64,000 bases of DNA from JAENVU01 sp038250905 (GTDB lineage Bacteria > Actinomycetota > Acidimicrobiia > IMCC26256 > JAENVU01). The notes under the pieces were generated by a model. It made no database searches and was not told where the DNA came from. It saw only the letters and a list, made by a program, of their open reading frames with translations. Positions within the stretch are counted from its first letter, which is position 1. Each line of letters starts with the position of its first letter. Shown piece by piece: positions 24,819-32,602 of the stretch. The stretch spans positions 1 through 64,000 of the forward strand of contig JBBSBV010000019.1 in NCBI GenBank assembly GCA_038250905.1. Direction: 5' to 3'. Position numbers and translations under genes: made by a program.

Positions 24819-24821
24819 GCG

Positions 24822-25502
24822 CTAGCCGGGCGGCGAGAGCCGCACCCCGACGCCCCGCACGGTATGGAGGTAGACCGGATCGCTCGCCGATTCACCGAGC
24901 TTCGACCGCAGCCAGGACAGGTGGACGTCGACCGTTCGCTCACCACCGCCGAACGGCTGGTCCCACACCTCGGTGAGCAGTTCGCGTTTCGAGACCACCG
25001 CGCCCGCGTGACGCGCGAGGTAGGACAACAACTCGAACTCCTTGCGGGTCAGTGCCACCTCCTCGCCGCGCAGCGTGACGCGATGCGGGCGGGGCTCGAT
25101 GACCAGCTCCCCGACCATCACCACCGCGTCGGGCGACTGGGTCCGGCCACGGCGCAACACCGCGCGCACCCGGGCGTCGAGTTGTTCCGCCGAGTACGGC
25201 TTGACCAGATAGTCGTCCGCACCTGCGTCGAGGCACTCGACGGCCGCCTGATCGCCGTCCTGCGCGGTGGAGATGATGACCGCCACCTCACTCACGGCCC
25301 GCAACATCCGCAGCAGGTCGCGACCGTCGATATCCGGTAGGCCGAGATCCAGCACCACGACGTCGGGTAATTCGTCCACCGCGCTCCGCAGACCTCCGAG
25401 TCCATCCTCGGCCTGCATCACCACATGCCCGCGACGCGTCAGCGCTCGCTCGAGCCCCTCTCGGATCGGTTGATCGTCCTCGATCAGAAGCACGACGGCC
25501 AT
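24822..25502 (-). CDS. OmpR/PhoB-family response regulator
   Basis: A 226-residue regulator. The receiver domain has acidic EDD near the start, the phospho-acceptor Asp in VVVLDLGLPDIDG, the Thr/Ser switch (IISTAQD) and KPYSAEQLDARV. The winged-helix DNA-binding domain follows (LTRKEFELLSYLARHAGAVV, VDVHLSWLRSKLGE, LHTVRGVGVRL). The start ATG 25502 begins directly before the first beta strand. The divergent promoter region to 25597 carries an 11-bp-period direct repeat (TTGACG twice), the spacing such regulators bind, so autoregulation is likely. Confidence 0.92.
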   Translation of the reverse strand: MAVVLLIEDDQPIREGLERALTRRGHVVMQAEDGLGGLRSAVDELPDVVVLDLGLPDIDGRDLLRMLRAVSEVAVIISTAQDGDQAAVECLDAGADDYLVKPYSAEQLDARVRAVLRRGRTQSPDAVVMVGELVIEPRPHRVTLRGEEVALTRKEFELLSYLARHAGAVVSKRELLTEVWDQPFGGGERTVDVHLSWLRSKLGESASDPVYLHTVRGVGVRLSPPG

Positions 25503-25545
25503 GTGGGGCGTGACCGTACGTGAACCCCGACACGGCCACGGAAGT

Positions 25546-25567
25546 TTTGACGATCTCTTGACGGTTC
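25546..25567. promoter_or_regulatory. 11-bp-period direct repeat, candidate OmpR-type box
   Basis: TTTTGACGAT and TCTTGACGGT are arranged head to tail with TTGACG at 25547 and 25558, exactly 11 bp apart, between the divergent response-regulator and exported-protein genes. Confidence 0.45.
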
Positions 25568-25596
25568 GTGGGGCGACCATTGACCAGACTCCGCCG

Positions 25597-26241
25597 GTGC
25601 GTCGATCGATGGCAGTCGCCACCTGGGCCCTGGCCACCGTCGGCGCGTGCACGCTGGCGTGGAGCGCGGTCGACCAGGTCGCGGCCCGGGTCACCAGTCA
25701 CACACCGGTCATCGGAGACCAGTCGATCCGCGCGTCGCTGCGCGACCAGCGGCCGGATCATCCGACCGTCGGGACCGGGCCGGTCGGCGTCCCGACCACC
25801 ACCGCCGGCACCCCCACCCCGACCAACGCCAACGGCACGCCCGCCGGAGTCGGGACCGCATCAGACGCGGGCGACCGTCGGAGCGGCACCGGCCAGAACG
25901 GGATCGTCGGCGGCGGGCCGACGAGCGGGAGCGGTCCGAGCCCGGCGTCCGCGCCCCCGACGCCCCCGACGACGGCACCGCCTCCTCCGCCGCCGAGCCC
26001 ACCACCGGCGTCGGGCAACGCGTCGACGTTCGTCCAAGGTGGATCGGTCACGGCGTCCTGTAGCAGCGGATCACCCCGACTGGTCGGCGCGATCCCCGCC
26101 GCCGGCTTCGCGGTCGCGGTGGCCTCGGGCGGCGGCCAACTCGTCGTCGACTTCACCTCGAACACCCACCACTCGATCGTGGAAGCCGAGTGTGAGGCAG
26201 CCGCGGTCCAGTTCTCCACCGGCGAGGAATCCACCGGCTGA
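25597..26241 (+). CDS. Membrane-anchored proline-rich exported protein
   Basis: A protein of about 214 residues with an N-terminal hydrophobic anchor (MAVATWALATVGACTLAW). A long Pro/Thr/Gly-rich low-complexity linker (about 70-155) leads to a small C-terminal beta domain with two cysteines (VTASCSSGSPRLVGAIPAAG, VEAECEA). The C-terminal pattern resembles small domains of actinobacterial membrane proteins encoded beside OmpR-type two-component systems. It is divergent from the response regulator and probably shares its control region. Start GTG 25597 or ATG 25609, since no clear SD favours either. The function is unknown. Confidence 0.65.
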   Translation: MRRSMAVATWALATVGACTLAWSAVDQVAARVTSHTPVIGDQSIRASLRDQRPDHPTVGTGPVGVPTTTAGTPTPTNANGTPAGVGTASDAGDRRSGTGQNGIVGGGPTSGSGPSPASAPPTPPTTAPPPPPPSPPPASGNASTFVQGGSVTASCSSGSPRLVGAIPAAGFAVAVASGGGQLVVDFTSNTHHSIVEAECEAAAVQFSTGEESTG

Positions 26242-26259
26242 CGAACCGACGAACCGGTA

Positions 26260-27033
26260 CTACGGGTGTTGGCTGCTGACGCTGACGACCTCGCCGGTCA
26301 TGTAGGTGGAGTAGTCGGACGCGAGGAAGACGATCACGTTGGCGATCTCCCACGGCGCGGCCGCTCGTCCGAACGCCTCACGTGCGGTCAACTCCTCGAG
26401 CACCTCGTCGCTCGTCACCTTGGACAGGAACGGGTGCATCGCGAGGGAAGGGGCCACCGCGTTCACCCGCACGCCGTAGAGAGCAGCCTCGACCGCGGCG
26501 CACCGCGTGAGCGCCATCACCCCGGCCTTGGCCGCGGCGTAGTGCGCCTGCCCGCGTTGGGCGCGCCAGCCGAGCACCGACGCGTTGTTCACCACGACGC
26601 CCGCGTGGCGCGGTTGCATGTGCCGCAGCGCGGCCCGGACACAACGGAACGTGCCGTTGAGTGTGACGTCGAGGACCTTCATCCACTGCTCGTCGGTCAT
26701 GTCGACCAGGTCGGCCGTACCGCCGAGGCCGGCGTTGTTCACCACGATGTCGACCTCGCCGACCGCGGCCACCGCGCCGGCGAACATCGCCTGCACCTGA
26801 TCCTCGACGGTGACGTCGCACGGCAGTGCGGCCGCCACGCCGTCACCGAGTTGCTCGGCCGACTCCGCGAGCCGTCGCTCGTGGGCGTCGCTGATCACCA
26901 CGGTGGCGCCCTCGGCGATGCAGCGCTCCGCCGTGGCGAATCCGATCCCGGTGCCGGCGGCCGCGGTCACGAGCACCCGCTTCCCGACGAGCAGTCCGTG
27001 GGCCGGCGGGATCGCAGGTTCTTGAGAAGTCAC
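26260..27033 (-). CDS. ipdF: SDR dehydrogenase IpdF-like (steroid ring degradation)
   Basis: A 257-residue short-chain dehydrogenase with an unusual cofactor loop (TAAAGTGIGFATAERCIAEG), ISDAHERRLAE, NNAGLGG, VVNNASVLGWRAQRGQAHYA with the Ser/Tyr/Lys triad, and the tail GEVVSVSSQHP. These match what I recall of mycobacterial IpdF (Rv3559c), the 5-OH-HIP-CoA-side dehydrogenase of the HIP pathway. It begins at GTG 27033 inside the stop of fadE30 (GTGA), reproducing the mycobacterial fadE30-ipdF pairing. Confidence 0.87.
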   Translation of the reverse strand: MTSQEPAIPPAHGLLVGKRVLVTAAAGTGIGFATAERCIAEGATVVISDAHERRLAESAEQLGDGVAAALPCDVTVEDQVQAMFAGAVAAVGEVDIVVNNAGLGGTADLVDMTDEQWMKVLDVTLNGTFRCVRAALRHMQPRHAGVVVNNASVLGWRAQRGQAHYAAAKAGVMALTRCAAVEAALYGVRVNAVAPSLAMHPFLSKVTSDEVLEELTAREAFGRAAAPWEIANVIVFLASDYSTYMTGEVVSVSSQHP

Positions 27034-28217
27034 GAGCTCACCTTGGGTTCGGGCGGCAGGCCGAGGACCCGTTCGCCGATGATGTTGCGCTGAATCTGGT
27101 TGGAGCCGCCGTAGATGGTGTCGGCCCGGGTGTAGAGGAACATCCGCTGCGCGAGCGACAAGTCGTACGGCAACGCGTCGCCGATCTGCGACCACGGCCC
27201 GCGGATGTCCATCGCGAGTTCGCCCATCCGCCGGTGCAACCCGGCCCAGAAGAGCTTGCCGATCGACGTCTCGCGGGTGACGTCGCCACGCGCCATCGCC
27301 GTGAGTCCTCGCATCGCGGTGTAACGCATGATCTCGACTTCGATGTAGGTCTGCGCGAGTCGTTGGCGGGTCACGGGATCCGCCGCGATACCGCGCTCGC
27401 GCGCCACGTCGACCATCTCGCTCCACTCGTGCGCGAAGCCGAGTTGCTGGCCGAGGGTGAGGGCACCGCGTTCGAACGCAAGCGTGCCCATCGCCACCTT
27501 CCACCCGCCGTTCACCTCGCCGACGACGAGGTCGGCCGCGGTGCGCGCACCGTCGAAGAACACCTCGTTGAACTCGGAAGTGCCGGTGATCTGCTCAATG
27601 GGGCGGATCTCGATTCCGGGTTGGTCCATCGGCACGAGGAGGTACGAGATCCCCCGGTGCCGTGGCGCCTCGCGATCGGTACGGGCCAGCACGAAACACC
27701 ACTGCGACCAGTGCGCGAGTGACGTCCAGACCTTCTGCCCGTGGATGACCCACTCGTCGCCGTCGCGCTCGGCGCGTGTCGACAGATTGGCGAGGTCCGA
27801 ACCTGCGTTGGGTTCCGAGTAACCCTGACACCACTGTTCCTCGCCGCTCGCGATCCGCGGGAGGAACCGCGCTCGCTGCGCGTCGGTGCCGAAGTGGAGG
27901 ATCGTCGGGCCGATCAACCCCTCACCGACGAGCCCGACTCGGCCGGGGCCACCTGCACGCGCGTACTCCTCGTAGAAGATCACCTGCTCCAGCAGCGTTG
28001 CGTCCCGACCCCCGTATTCGACGGGCCAGGACAGGCAGGTCCAGCCGGCCGCACCCAGCGCCCGCTCCCATGCGAGCCGCTCCTCGAAGAGCGCGTGTTC
28101 GTCGCCCGGACCGCCCCGGCCGCGGACGCCGGCGAACTCGCCTTCGAGCTGCGTGACGAGCCACTCACGCGCTTCGGCGCGGAAGGCATCGTGCTCAGCC
28201 GAGAACCGGAGATCCAC
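27030..28217 (-). CDS. fadE30: Acyl-CoA dehydrogenase FadE30 / IpdE1-like alpha subunit
   Basis: A 395-residue acyl-CoA dehydrogenase very like mycobacterial FadE30 (IpdE1): LAWERALGAAGWTCLSWPVE, GYSEPNAGSDLANL, GQKVWTSLAHWSQWCFVLAR, QITGTSEFNEVFFD and TRADTIYGGSNQIQRNIIGE. In mycobacteria IpdE1 works with a small IpdE2 subunit to dehydrogenate 5-OH-HIP-CoA. No IpdE2 gene is adjacent here, and the only small-type subunit in the window is at 4468-5436. The gene lies 6 bp after the fae-like gene and overlaps ipdF. Confidence 0.88.
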   Translation of the reverse strand: MDLRFSAEHDAFRAEAREWLVTQLEGEFAGVRGRGGPGDEHALFEERLAWERALGAAGWTCLSWPVEYGGRDATLLEQVIFYEEYARAGGPGRVGLVGEGLIGPTILHFGTDAQRARFLPRIASGEEQWCQGYSEPNAGSDLANLSTRAERDGDEWVIHGQKVWTSLAHWSQWCFVLARTDREAPRHRGISYLLVPMDQPGIEIRPIEQITGTSEFNEVFFDGARTAADLVVGEVNGGWKVAMGTLAFERGALTLGQQLGFAHEWSEMVDVARERGIAADPVTRQRLAQTYIEVEIMRYTAMRGLTAMARGDVTRETSIGKLFWAGLHRRMGELAMDIRGPWSQIGDALPYDLSLAQRMFLYTRADTIYGGSNQIQRNIIGERVLGLPPEPKVSS

Positions 28218-28223
28218 GAGGCC

Positions 28224-28718
28224 TCAGCGGGGCCGGTAGAAGGGGTTCCACGGATCGTCGCGCGCACCCACCACGTCGTCGACGCTCGGGCCGCCCTTCA
28301 ATCCCGAGAGCAACGCACCACACATCGCGGCGCGGTTGTTGTCGAACACGGCCTTCGCGTCGGCCGCGAGCGGGTTCACCCAGACCGCGGCGATGATCAC
28401 CAGCTCTCCCACCCAATCGGGCGAGATGATCTCCTGCTCGATCGCGTCGGCCACCCCCGCCGCCACGCCGGCCTGCGCGGCGCCCCAGGTCATCTCGGCG
28501 TGGCGTTCGCCACCGATGCCCGCCTTGTTCACGAACAGGGTCGGGGGCTGGACCGCGAGGCCGGGCCGGATGATGGTGACGAACGGAGCGTGGCCGTGGG
28601 TCGGCGACGCGAGCGCGGTGGCCCAGGCGGCACCGACCGGGCCCGACCGTTCGCCGAGCACGGAGTTGATGTGCGCGGCCTCCAGGCCCTCGCCGACGTA
28701 GCTCTCCCCGATCTGCAC
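28224..28718 (-). CDS. fae: Formaldehyde-activating enzyme (Fae) homolog
   Basis: A 164-residue protein with the Fae pattern: GESYVGEGLEAAHINSVLG, which includes the conserved active-site His (about H16), then PTHGHAPFV, PPTLFVNKAGI, and AAQAGVAAGVADAIEQEII. Fae condenses formaldehyde with a tetrahydropterin in methylotrophs and archaea. Homologs in other bacteria may act on other aldehydes. The GTG start precedes the conserved IGE. The gene is 6 bp upstream of fadE30 and clearly in its operon, so a role in scavenging a formaldehyde-like product or reactive aldehyde of ring degradation is conceivable, but this is inference only. Confidence 0.78.
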   Translation of the reverse strand: MQIGESYVGEGLEAAHINSVLGERSGPVGAAWATALASPTHGHAPFVTIIRPGLAVQPPTLFVNKAGIGGERHAEMTWGAAQAGVAAGVADAIEQEIISPDWVGELVIIAAVWVNPLAADAKAVFDNNRAAMCGALLSGLKGGPSVDDVVGARDDPWNPFYRPR

Positions 28719-28744
28719 CCGGGCATGTTGCCAGACATCAGCCG

Positions 28745-29197
28745 TCAGGCGCGACGCCGGCGTGCCTGCACGAGGAGCGCGGTGGCACCCGCGGCCAGCG
28801 CGACCCCCGCCGCGAGCTCGGTTCGCAGCCCCTCGGGCGACTCCCGTTGGATCCGTTTGTGCATCCGATCGACGGCACCGGGGAGCGGGTTCACCCCGAA
28901 GAAGAACTCGCCCGGCTTGTCCGAGTCGAGGATCGCCGCGCCCGCCATGCCCGCCAGCAATGCCCGGCGCGGTGGTACGCCCGCGACCGTCACGAGCGCC
29001 ATCGTGGCCAGCCCGAGCAGACCGTCACGCTTCGCGACCGCATAGAAGCCGTCCCGGCCGATCTGCGGATTGCCCCAGTGCGGCGTCATGTCCATCACCA
29101 CGTGCGTCGCGAACCCGAGGCCGAAGGCCGCCACCGGCCGGCGGCGGCAGACGCTGCCCGCGATGGCGCCGGCCAGGACGTGGTTCGTGATGAACAT
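28745..29197 (-). CDS. YdjM/DUF457-like membrane protein
   Basis: A 150-residue protein with hydrophobic segments and conserved-looking histidines and aspartates (FITNHVLAGAIAG, GFATHVVMDMTPHWG, ILDSDKPGEFFFG), as in the YdjM-type predicted membrane-bound metal-dependent hydrolases. A C-terminal helix ends in a basic tail (LLVQARRRRA). The start ATG 29197 is chosen since the first histidine motif follows at once. It is read with fae but 26 bp apart, so cotranscription is possible. The role is unknown. Confidence 0.6.
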   Translation of the reverse strand: MFITNHVLAGAIAGSVCRRRPVAAFGLGFATHVVMDMTPHWGNPQIGRDGFYAVAKRDGLLGLATMALVTVAGVPPRRALLAGMAGAAILDSDKPGEFFFGVNPLPGAVDRMHKRIQRESPEGLRTELAAGVALAAGATALLVQARRRRA

Positions 29198-29370
29198 GAC
29201 TTCACTCCCGCTCTTGGCCTGCGGCCGGGCCGCCGTATCGCCGGGCGTGACCGCCGAGCGACGCTTCGGGGCCACGCTCCGCCCCGAACCGGGGTACTGG
29301 TCGTGTCGCCGGGCGTCGCTCTCGGTAGTGTGCCGCGCCGTCGACCATCTCGCGGACCACGGAGGCCCAC

Positions 29371-30126
29371 GTGTCGTTCAAAGTCGGAGTGCAACTGCAT
29401 CCCCAGGTCGGGACCGTCGACGACCTGCGGACCGCGTGGAAGGCCGCCGACGCCATGGGGGCCGACAGCATCTGGATCTGGGACCACTTCTTCCCGCTCT
29501 ACGGCGACCCCGATGCTGCGCACTACGAGGCCTACACGCTCCTCGCGGCCATGGCCGTCGACACCGAACACGCCCACATCGGCGCGTTGGTCACCTGCAA
29601 CTCGTACCGCAACCCGCAGTTGCTCGCCGACATGGCCCGCACCATCGACCTGTTGAGCCACGGCCGGTTCACCCTCGGCATCGGTTCCGGCTGGTTCGAA
29701 CGCGACTACACGGAGTACGGCTACGACTTCAAGACCGCGCCGGATCGTCTGCGCGACCTCGAAGCCGCGCTCCCGAAGATCGCCGACCGCCTCGGTGCGC
29801 TCGTGCCGCCACCGGAAGGTGACGTGCCGATCCTCATCGGCGGCAGCGGCGAGAAGGTCACGCTGCGGCTGGTGGCCGAGTATGCGGACGCGTGGAACTC
29901 GTTCGGGCCGCCGGAGAACTTCGCGCACAAGAACGCGGTGCTCACCGAGTGGTGCGGGAAGTCGGGACGCTCACCGAAGGAGGTGGAGCGCACCGTCGCC
30001 ATCCAACCGAACGAGGTCGACGCGATCGACGCGTACCTCGAGGCGGGCGCGGAACACTTCATCGTGATGGTCGGTTCGCCGTACGACCTCGCGCCGCTCG
30101 AGGCGCTGATCGCCGCGCGCGGATGA
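29371..30126 (+). CDS. LLM-class F420-dependent oxidoreductase
   Basis: A 251-residue luciferase-like TIM-barrel protein: VGVQLHPQVGTVDDLRTAW, ADSIWIWDHFFP, a TIDLLSHGRFTLGIGSGWF strand and DYTEYGYDF. The WDHF and GIGSGW features are typical of the F420-binding subfamily rather than FMN-dependent enzymes, but the cofactor is inferred. GTG start with GGAGG seven bases upstream. Its stop overlaps the next start (ATGA), coupling it to a tyrosine-phosphatase-like protein. Confidence 0.85.
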   Translation: MSFKVGVQLHPQVGTVDDLRTAWKAADAMGADSIWIWDHFFPLYGDPDAAHYEAYTLLAAMAVDTEHAHIGALVTCNSYRNPQLLADMARTIDLLSHGRFTLGIGSGWFERDYTEYGYDFKTAPDRLRDLEAALPKIADRLGALVPPPEGDVPILIGGSGEKVTLRLVAEYADAWNSFGPPENFAHKNAVLTEWCGKSGRSPKEVERTVAIQPNEVDAIDAYLEAGAEHFIVMVGSPYDLAPLEALIAARG

Positions 30127-30653
30127 CCCCGCCGGTCCTGCTCCCGCCGGGAGCGAGACCGGGTTTCATCGGGCCGCTCGCCGTCCCGGGCGATCTCTGG
30201 TGGGTCTGCGTGGAACCGACTCCGCTCGCGGGAATGGCGTATCCCCGCGCCGGCGTCTGGGACACGCTGTCCGAACTGGGGTTCCGCCACGTCGTCGATC
30301 TGACGCGTGACGCGTCGAAGTACGACGCCACCCCGCTCACGAACCACGCGAGCCATCTCTCCGATCTGATCGCGCGGCGGCAACCACCCGACGCCGAAGG
30401 CGACGAGGCGCGCATCCGCGCCGCCGCCGTCCTCGTCGCCGACCGGTGGTCCGCCGGCGAAGGCGTGCTGGTGCACTGCCACGGCGGTCGGGGCCGTACC
30501 GGCTCGGTCATCGGAAGTGCGCTCGTCCTCCTGGGCCACGAACCCGAGGCGGTCGTCGACTGGCTCCACCGGGTGCAGCGCACCCGGGGCCGGCGCGGCT
30601 GGCCCGAGCAGCGCTGGCAGGCCGAAGTCGTCCGACGCGCCAACCGGGACTGA
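30123..30653 (+). CDS. Tyrosine/dual-specificity phosphatase-like protein
   Basis: A 176-residue protein with the Cys-x5-Arg phosphatase loop HCHGGRGRTG and an upstream LGFRHVVDLTRD segment that could supply the general acid Asp. The N-terminus is proline-rich (PPVLLPPGARPGFIGPL) and is followed by PGDLWWVCVEPTPLAG. This is the arrangement of small bacterial dual-specificity phosphatases. Start ATG 30123 lies in the stop of the preceding oxidoreductase. The substrate may be a phosphoprotein, phosphoinositide or nucleotide. A hairpin at 30692-30716 ends the transcript. Confidence 0.82.
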   Translation: MTPPVLLPPGARPGFIGPLAVPGDLWWVCVEPTPLAGMAYPRAGVWDTLSELGFRHVVDLTRDASKYDATPLTNHASHLSDLIARRQPPDAEGDEARIRAAAVLVADRWSAGEGVLVHCHGGRGRTGSVIGSALVLLGHEPEAVVDWLHRVQRTRGRRGWPEQRWQAEVVRRANRD

Positions 30654-30691
30654 GCCTTCCGAGATACCGGTCAATCCGGCGGTTCGTCGCC

Positions 30692-30716
30692 CGATTCGCG
30701 CGCTCCGCGCGAATCG
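30692..30716. terminator. Hairpin terminator after the phosphatase gene
   Basis: Perfect 11-base arms (CGATTCGCGCG and its complement) enclose a 3-base loop. It starts 39 bp after the stop codon. No T-tract follows. Confidence 0.55.
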
Positions 30717-30874
30717 ACGAACTCTCCGGAAAGGTTCGACCAGTTCGAAACCCTCCGCCTTGCCGCAGATCATGGCATGAGCTAGCAAAGTGACTCGGCG
30801 GAAACTCTGCATTCGGTGCCTCGAGACGCGCGCGACCGGATACACCCCGGGCGAATCGCCCGAAGGACCCCACC

Positions 30875-31579
30875 ATGACCACATCGGAACCATCTCCGAG
30901 CCGCGTCGGCCGGACCGGTACCGCCCTCCTGGCCTCGATCGCCGGGCTCACCCTGACGGCGGTCGCGATCGTCGGCGTGGGCGGCGCCGCGGCGCCGTCG
31001 GGACCGGTCGCGCACGGGATCCTCCCCCGGACCGCGTCGAGCCGCGAACCCGAGCGCGTCCAGCGCGCCCGGGCCGCGAGCGACGCCACCTCCACGACGA
31101 CGAGTACCACCACCCCCGCGCCGCCCGCACCGCCCGACACCACCCTCCTCACCCCCGAGGACGTGCCCGACCCGAGCGTGATCCGTCCGATCTCGATCAT
31201 CGGGCGAATCCAGATCCCCAAGATCGGACTCGACGCCGAGTTGCGCGATCAGATCACGCAGCAGTCGATCGATCTCGGACCGTCGCACTGGCCGGGGACC
31301 GCGTTGCCGGGTGGCTACGGGAACGCGGTGATCGCGGGCCACCGCAACAGCCACACCGCGCCGTTCCACGAAACCGCCAACCTCACCGTGGGCGACGCCA
31401 TCACGCTGGTCGACGCCGTCGGCCACGCGTTCACGTACCACGTGACCGAGACCTTCGTGGTCGACCCCTCGGCGGTGTGGATCACCGAGCAGAAGCCGGG
31501 CCACACGCTGACCCTCTTCACCTGCCATCCGCTGGGGTCCTCGGCCCAACGCCTCGTGATCCGCGCCACCCTCGACTGA
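30875..31579 (+). CDS. Class E sortase
   Basis: A 234-residue protein with an N-terminal membrane helix (ALLASIAGLTLTAVAIVGVG) and a Ser/Thr/Pro linker (about 70-90). The sortase barrel carries the catalytic His in AGHRNSH (about H156), Cys in LFTCHPLG (about C217) and Arg in SAQRLVIR (about R226). IQIPKIGLDAEL is the usual sortase opening. It would attach LAxTG-type proteins to the wall, but no such protein is encoded in this window. SD AAGGA precedes the ATG, and a small hairpin (30848-30862) abuts it. Confidence 0.9.
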   Translation: MTTSEPSPSRVGRTGTALLASIAGLTLTAVAIVGVGGAAAPSGPVAHGILPRTASSREPERVQRARAASDATSTTTSTTTPAPPAPPDTTLLTPEDVPDPSVIRPISIIGRIQIPKIGLDAELRDQITQQSIDLGPSHWPGTALPGGYGNAVIAGHRNSHTAPFHETANLTVGDAITLVDAVGHAFTYHVTETFVVDPSAVWITEQKPGHTLTLFTCHPLGSSAQRLVIRATLD

Positions 31580-31617
31580 CGGGGCCTCCTGTTCTGACCG
31601 CGGGGTAGCTTCGCCCG

Positions 31618-32412
31618 ATGCCCGACCGCGAGATGCCCGACCCCGACCTCACCCGCCGGCTCGCCGGGCTGCGGATCGCGGTCGTCGGCGCCGGGACGCA
31701 ACCCTCGGACGACCCCGAGGCACCCATCGGCAACGGCCGGGCCATCGCCGTGCGCGCCGCCCGCGAAGGCGCGTCGATCGTGTGCATCGACCGCGACGCC
31801 GCGCTGGCCGAGACGACCGCGGCGCTCGTCCGCAGCGCGGGGAGCGAGGCATCCGTCGTGGTCGGCGACGCCGGCACCCCCGAGGGTTGCACCGAAATCG
31901 TCGCCGGCATGGGCGACGCAATCGACGGGCTGGTCCTCAACGTCGGGACCGGCCGCGGCGCCGGGCTGCGGGGGACGACGGTCGAAGACTGGGACGTCAC
32001 GTTCGCGGTCAACCTGCGATCGCATTTCCTCATCGCACAGCAGGCGGTGGACCGGATGGGCGAGGGCGGTTCGATCGTGTTCGTCAGCTCCGTCGCCGGT
32101 CTGAAACCGGGGAGCCGGATTCCCGCGTACGACGCGTCGAAGGCGGGGATCGTGGGGTTGAGTCGGGCGGTCGCACTCGAATCCGGACGGCGTGGGATCC
32201 GCGCCAATGTGGTGGCACCGGGTCTCATCGACACCCCGATGGGCCGGTGGGCCTCCCGGGGCCGGCCGTCACGCGAGCGCACGCCGGTCCCGCTCGGACG
32301 GCAGGGTACGGCGTGGGAAGTGGCCGCGACCGTGGCGTTCCTGCTCTCCCCGGACGCGAGCTACATCACGGGTCAGACCATCGCGGTCGACGGCGGCCTC
32401 ACCCTCATCTGA
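31618..32412 (+). CDS. SDR-family oxidoreductase
   Basis: A 264-residue short-chain dehydrogenase. The glycine motif is variant and extended (VVGAGTQPSDDPEAPIGNGR), NVGTG replaces the usual NNAG, and the catalytic Ser and Tyr-x3-Lys are present (VSSVAGLKPGSRIPAYDASK). The C-terminus (YITGQTIAVDGGLTL) is typical. The insertion in the nucleotide-binding loop is shared with a subgroup of actinobacterial SDRs annotated around acyl or steroid metabolism. The substrate is unknown. ATG 31618 or 31633 could start translation. Confidence 0.82.
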   Translation: MPDREMPDPDLTRRLAGLRIAVVGAGTQPSDDPEAPIGNGRAIAVRAAREGASIVCIDRDAALAETTAALVRSAGSEASVVVGDAGTPEGCTEIVAGMGDAIDGLVLNVGTGRGAGLRGTTVEDWDVTFAVNLRSHFLIAQQAVDRMGEGGSIVFVSSVAGLKPGSRIPAYDASKAGIVGLSRAVALESGRRGIRANVVAPGLIDTPMGRWASRGRPSRERTPVPLGRQGTAWEVAATVAFLLSPDASYITGQTIAVDGGLTLI

Positions 32413-32451
32413 AGGCACCCCGCGACCCGGGACCCAACCGGTAGGGTCGCA

Positions 32452-32550
32452 CCGAACACGCGGGAGTCCGGTGCGCCGGGCTGAGAGGAGGGCACGCAGC
32501 CCTCGACCGTCAGAACCTGATCCGGGTCATGCCGGCGCAGGGAGTTTCGG
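32452..32550 (+). promoter_or_regulatory. TPP riboswitch (THI element)
   Basis: The core motifs appear in order: CGGGAGTCCGG, GGGCTGAGAGG, CAGAACCTGATCCGGGTCATG and CCGGCGCAGGGAG. A short closing helix (CCGAA with TTCGG) brackets them. It lies 53 bp before the thiamine pyrophosphokinase start, in front of a four-gene thiamine operon, and so would shut it down when TPP is plentiful. Confidence 0.93.
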
Positions 32551-32602
32551 TCTCGCCGTCTTCCGTGCGCAGGTACACCCCTTGCGAACTCGAGGACGAC
32601 CG

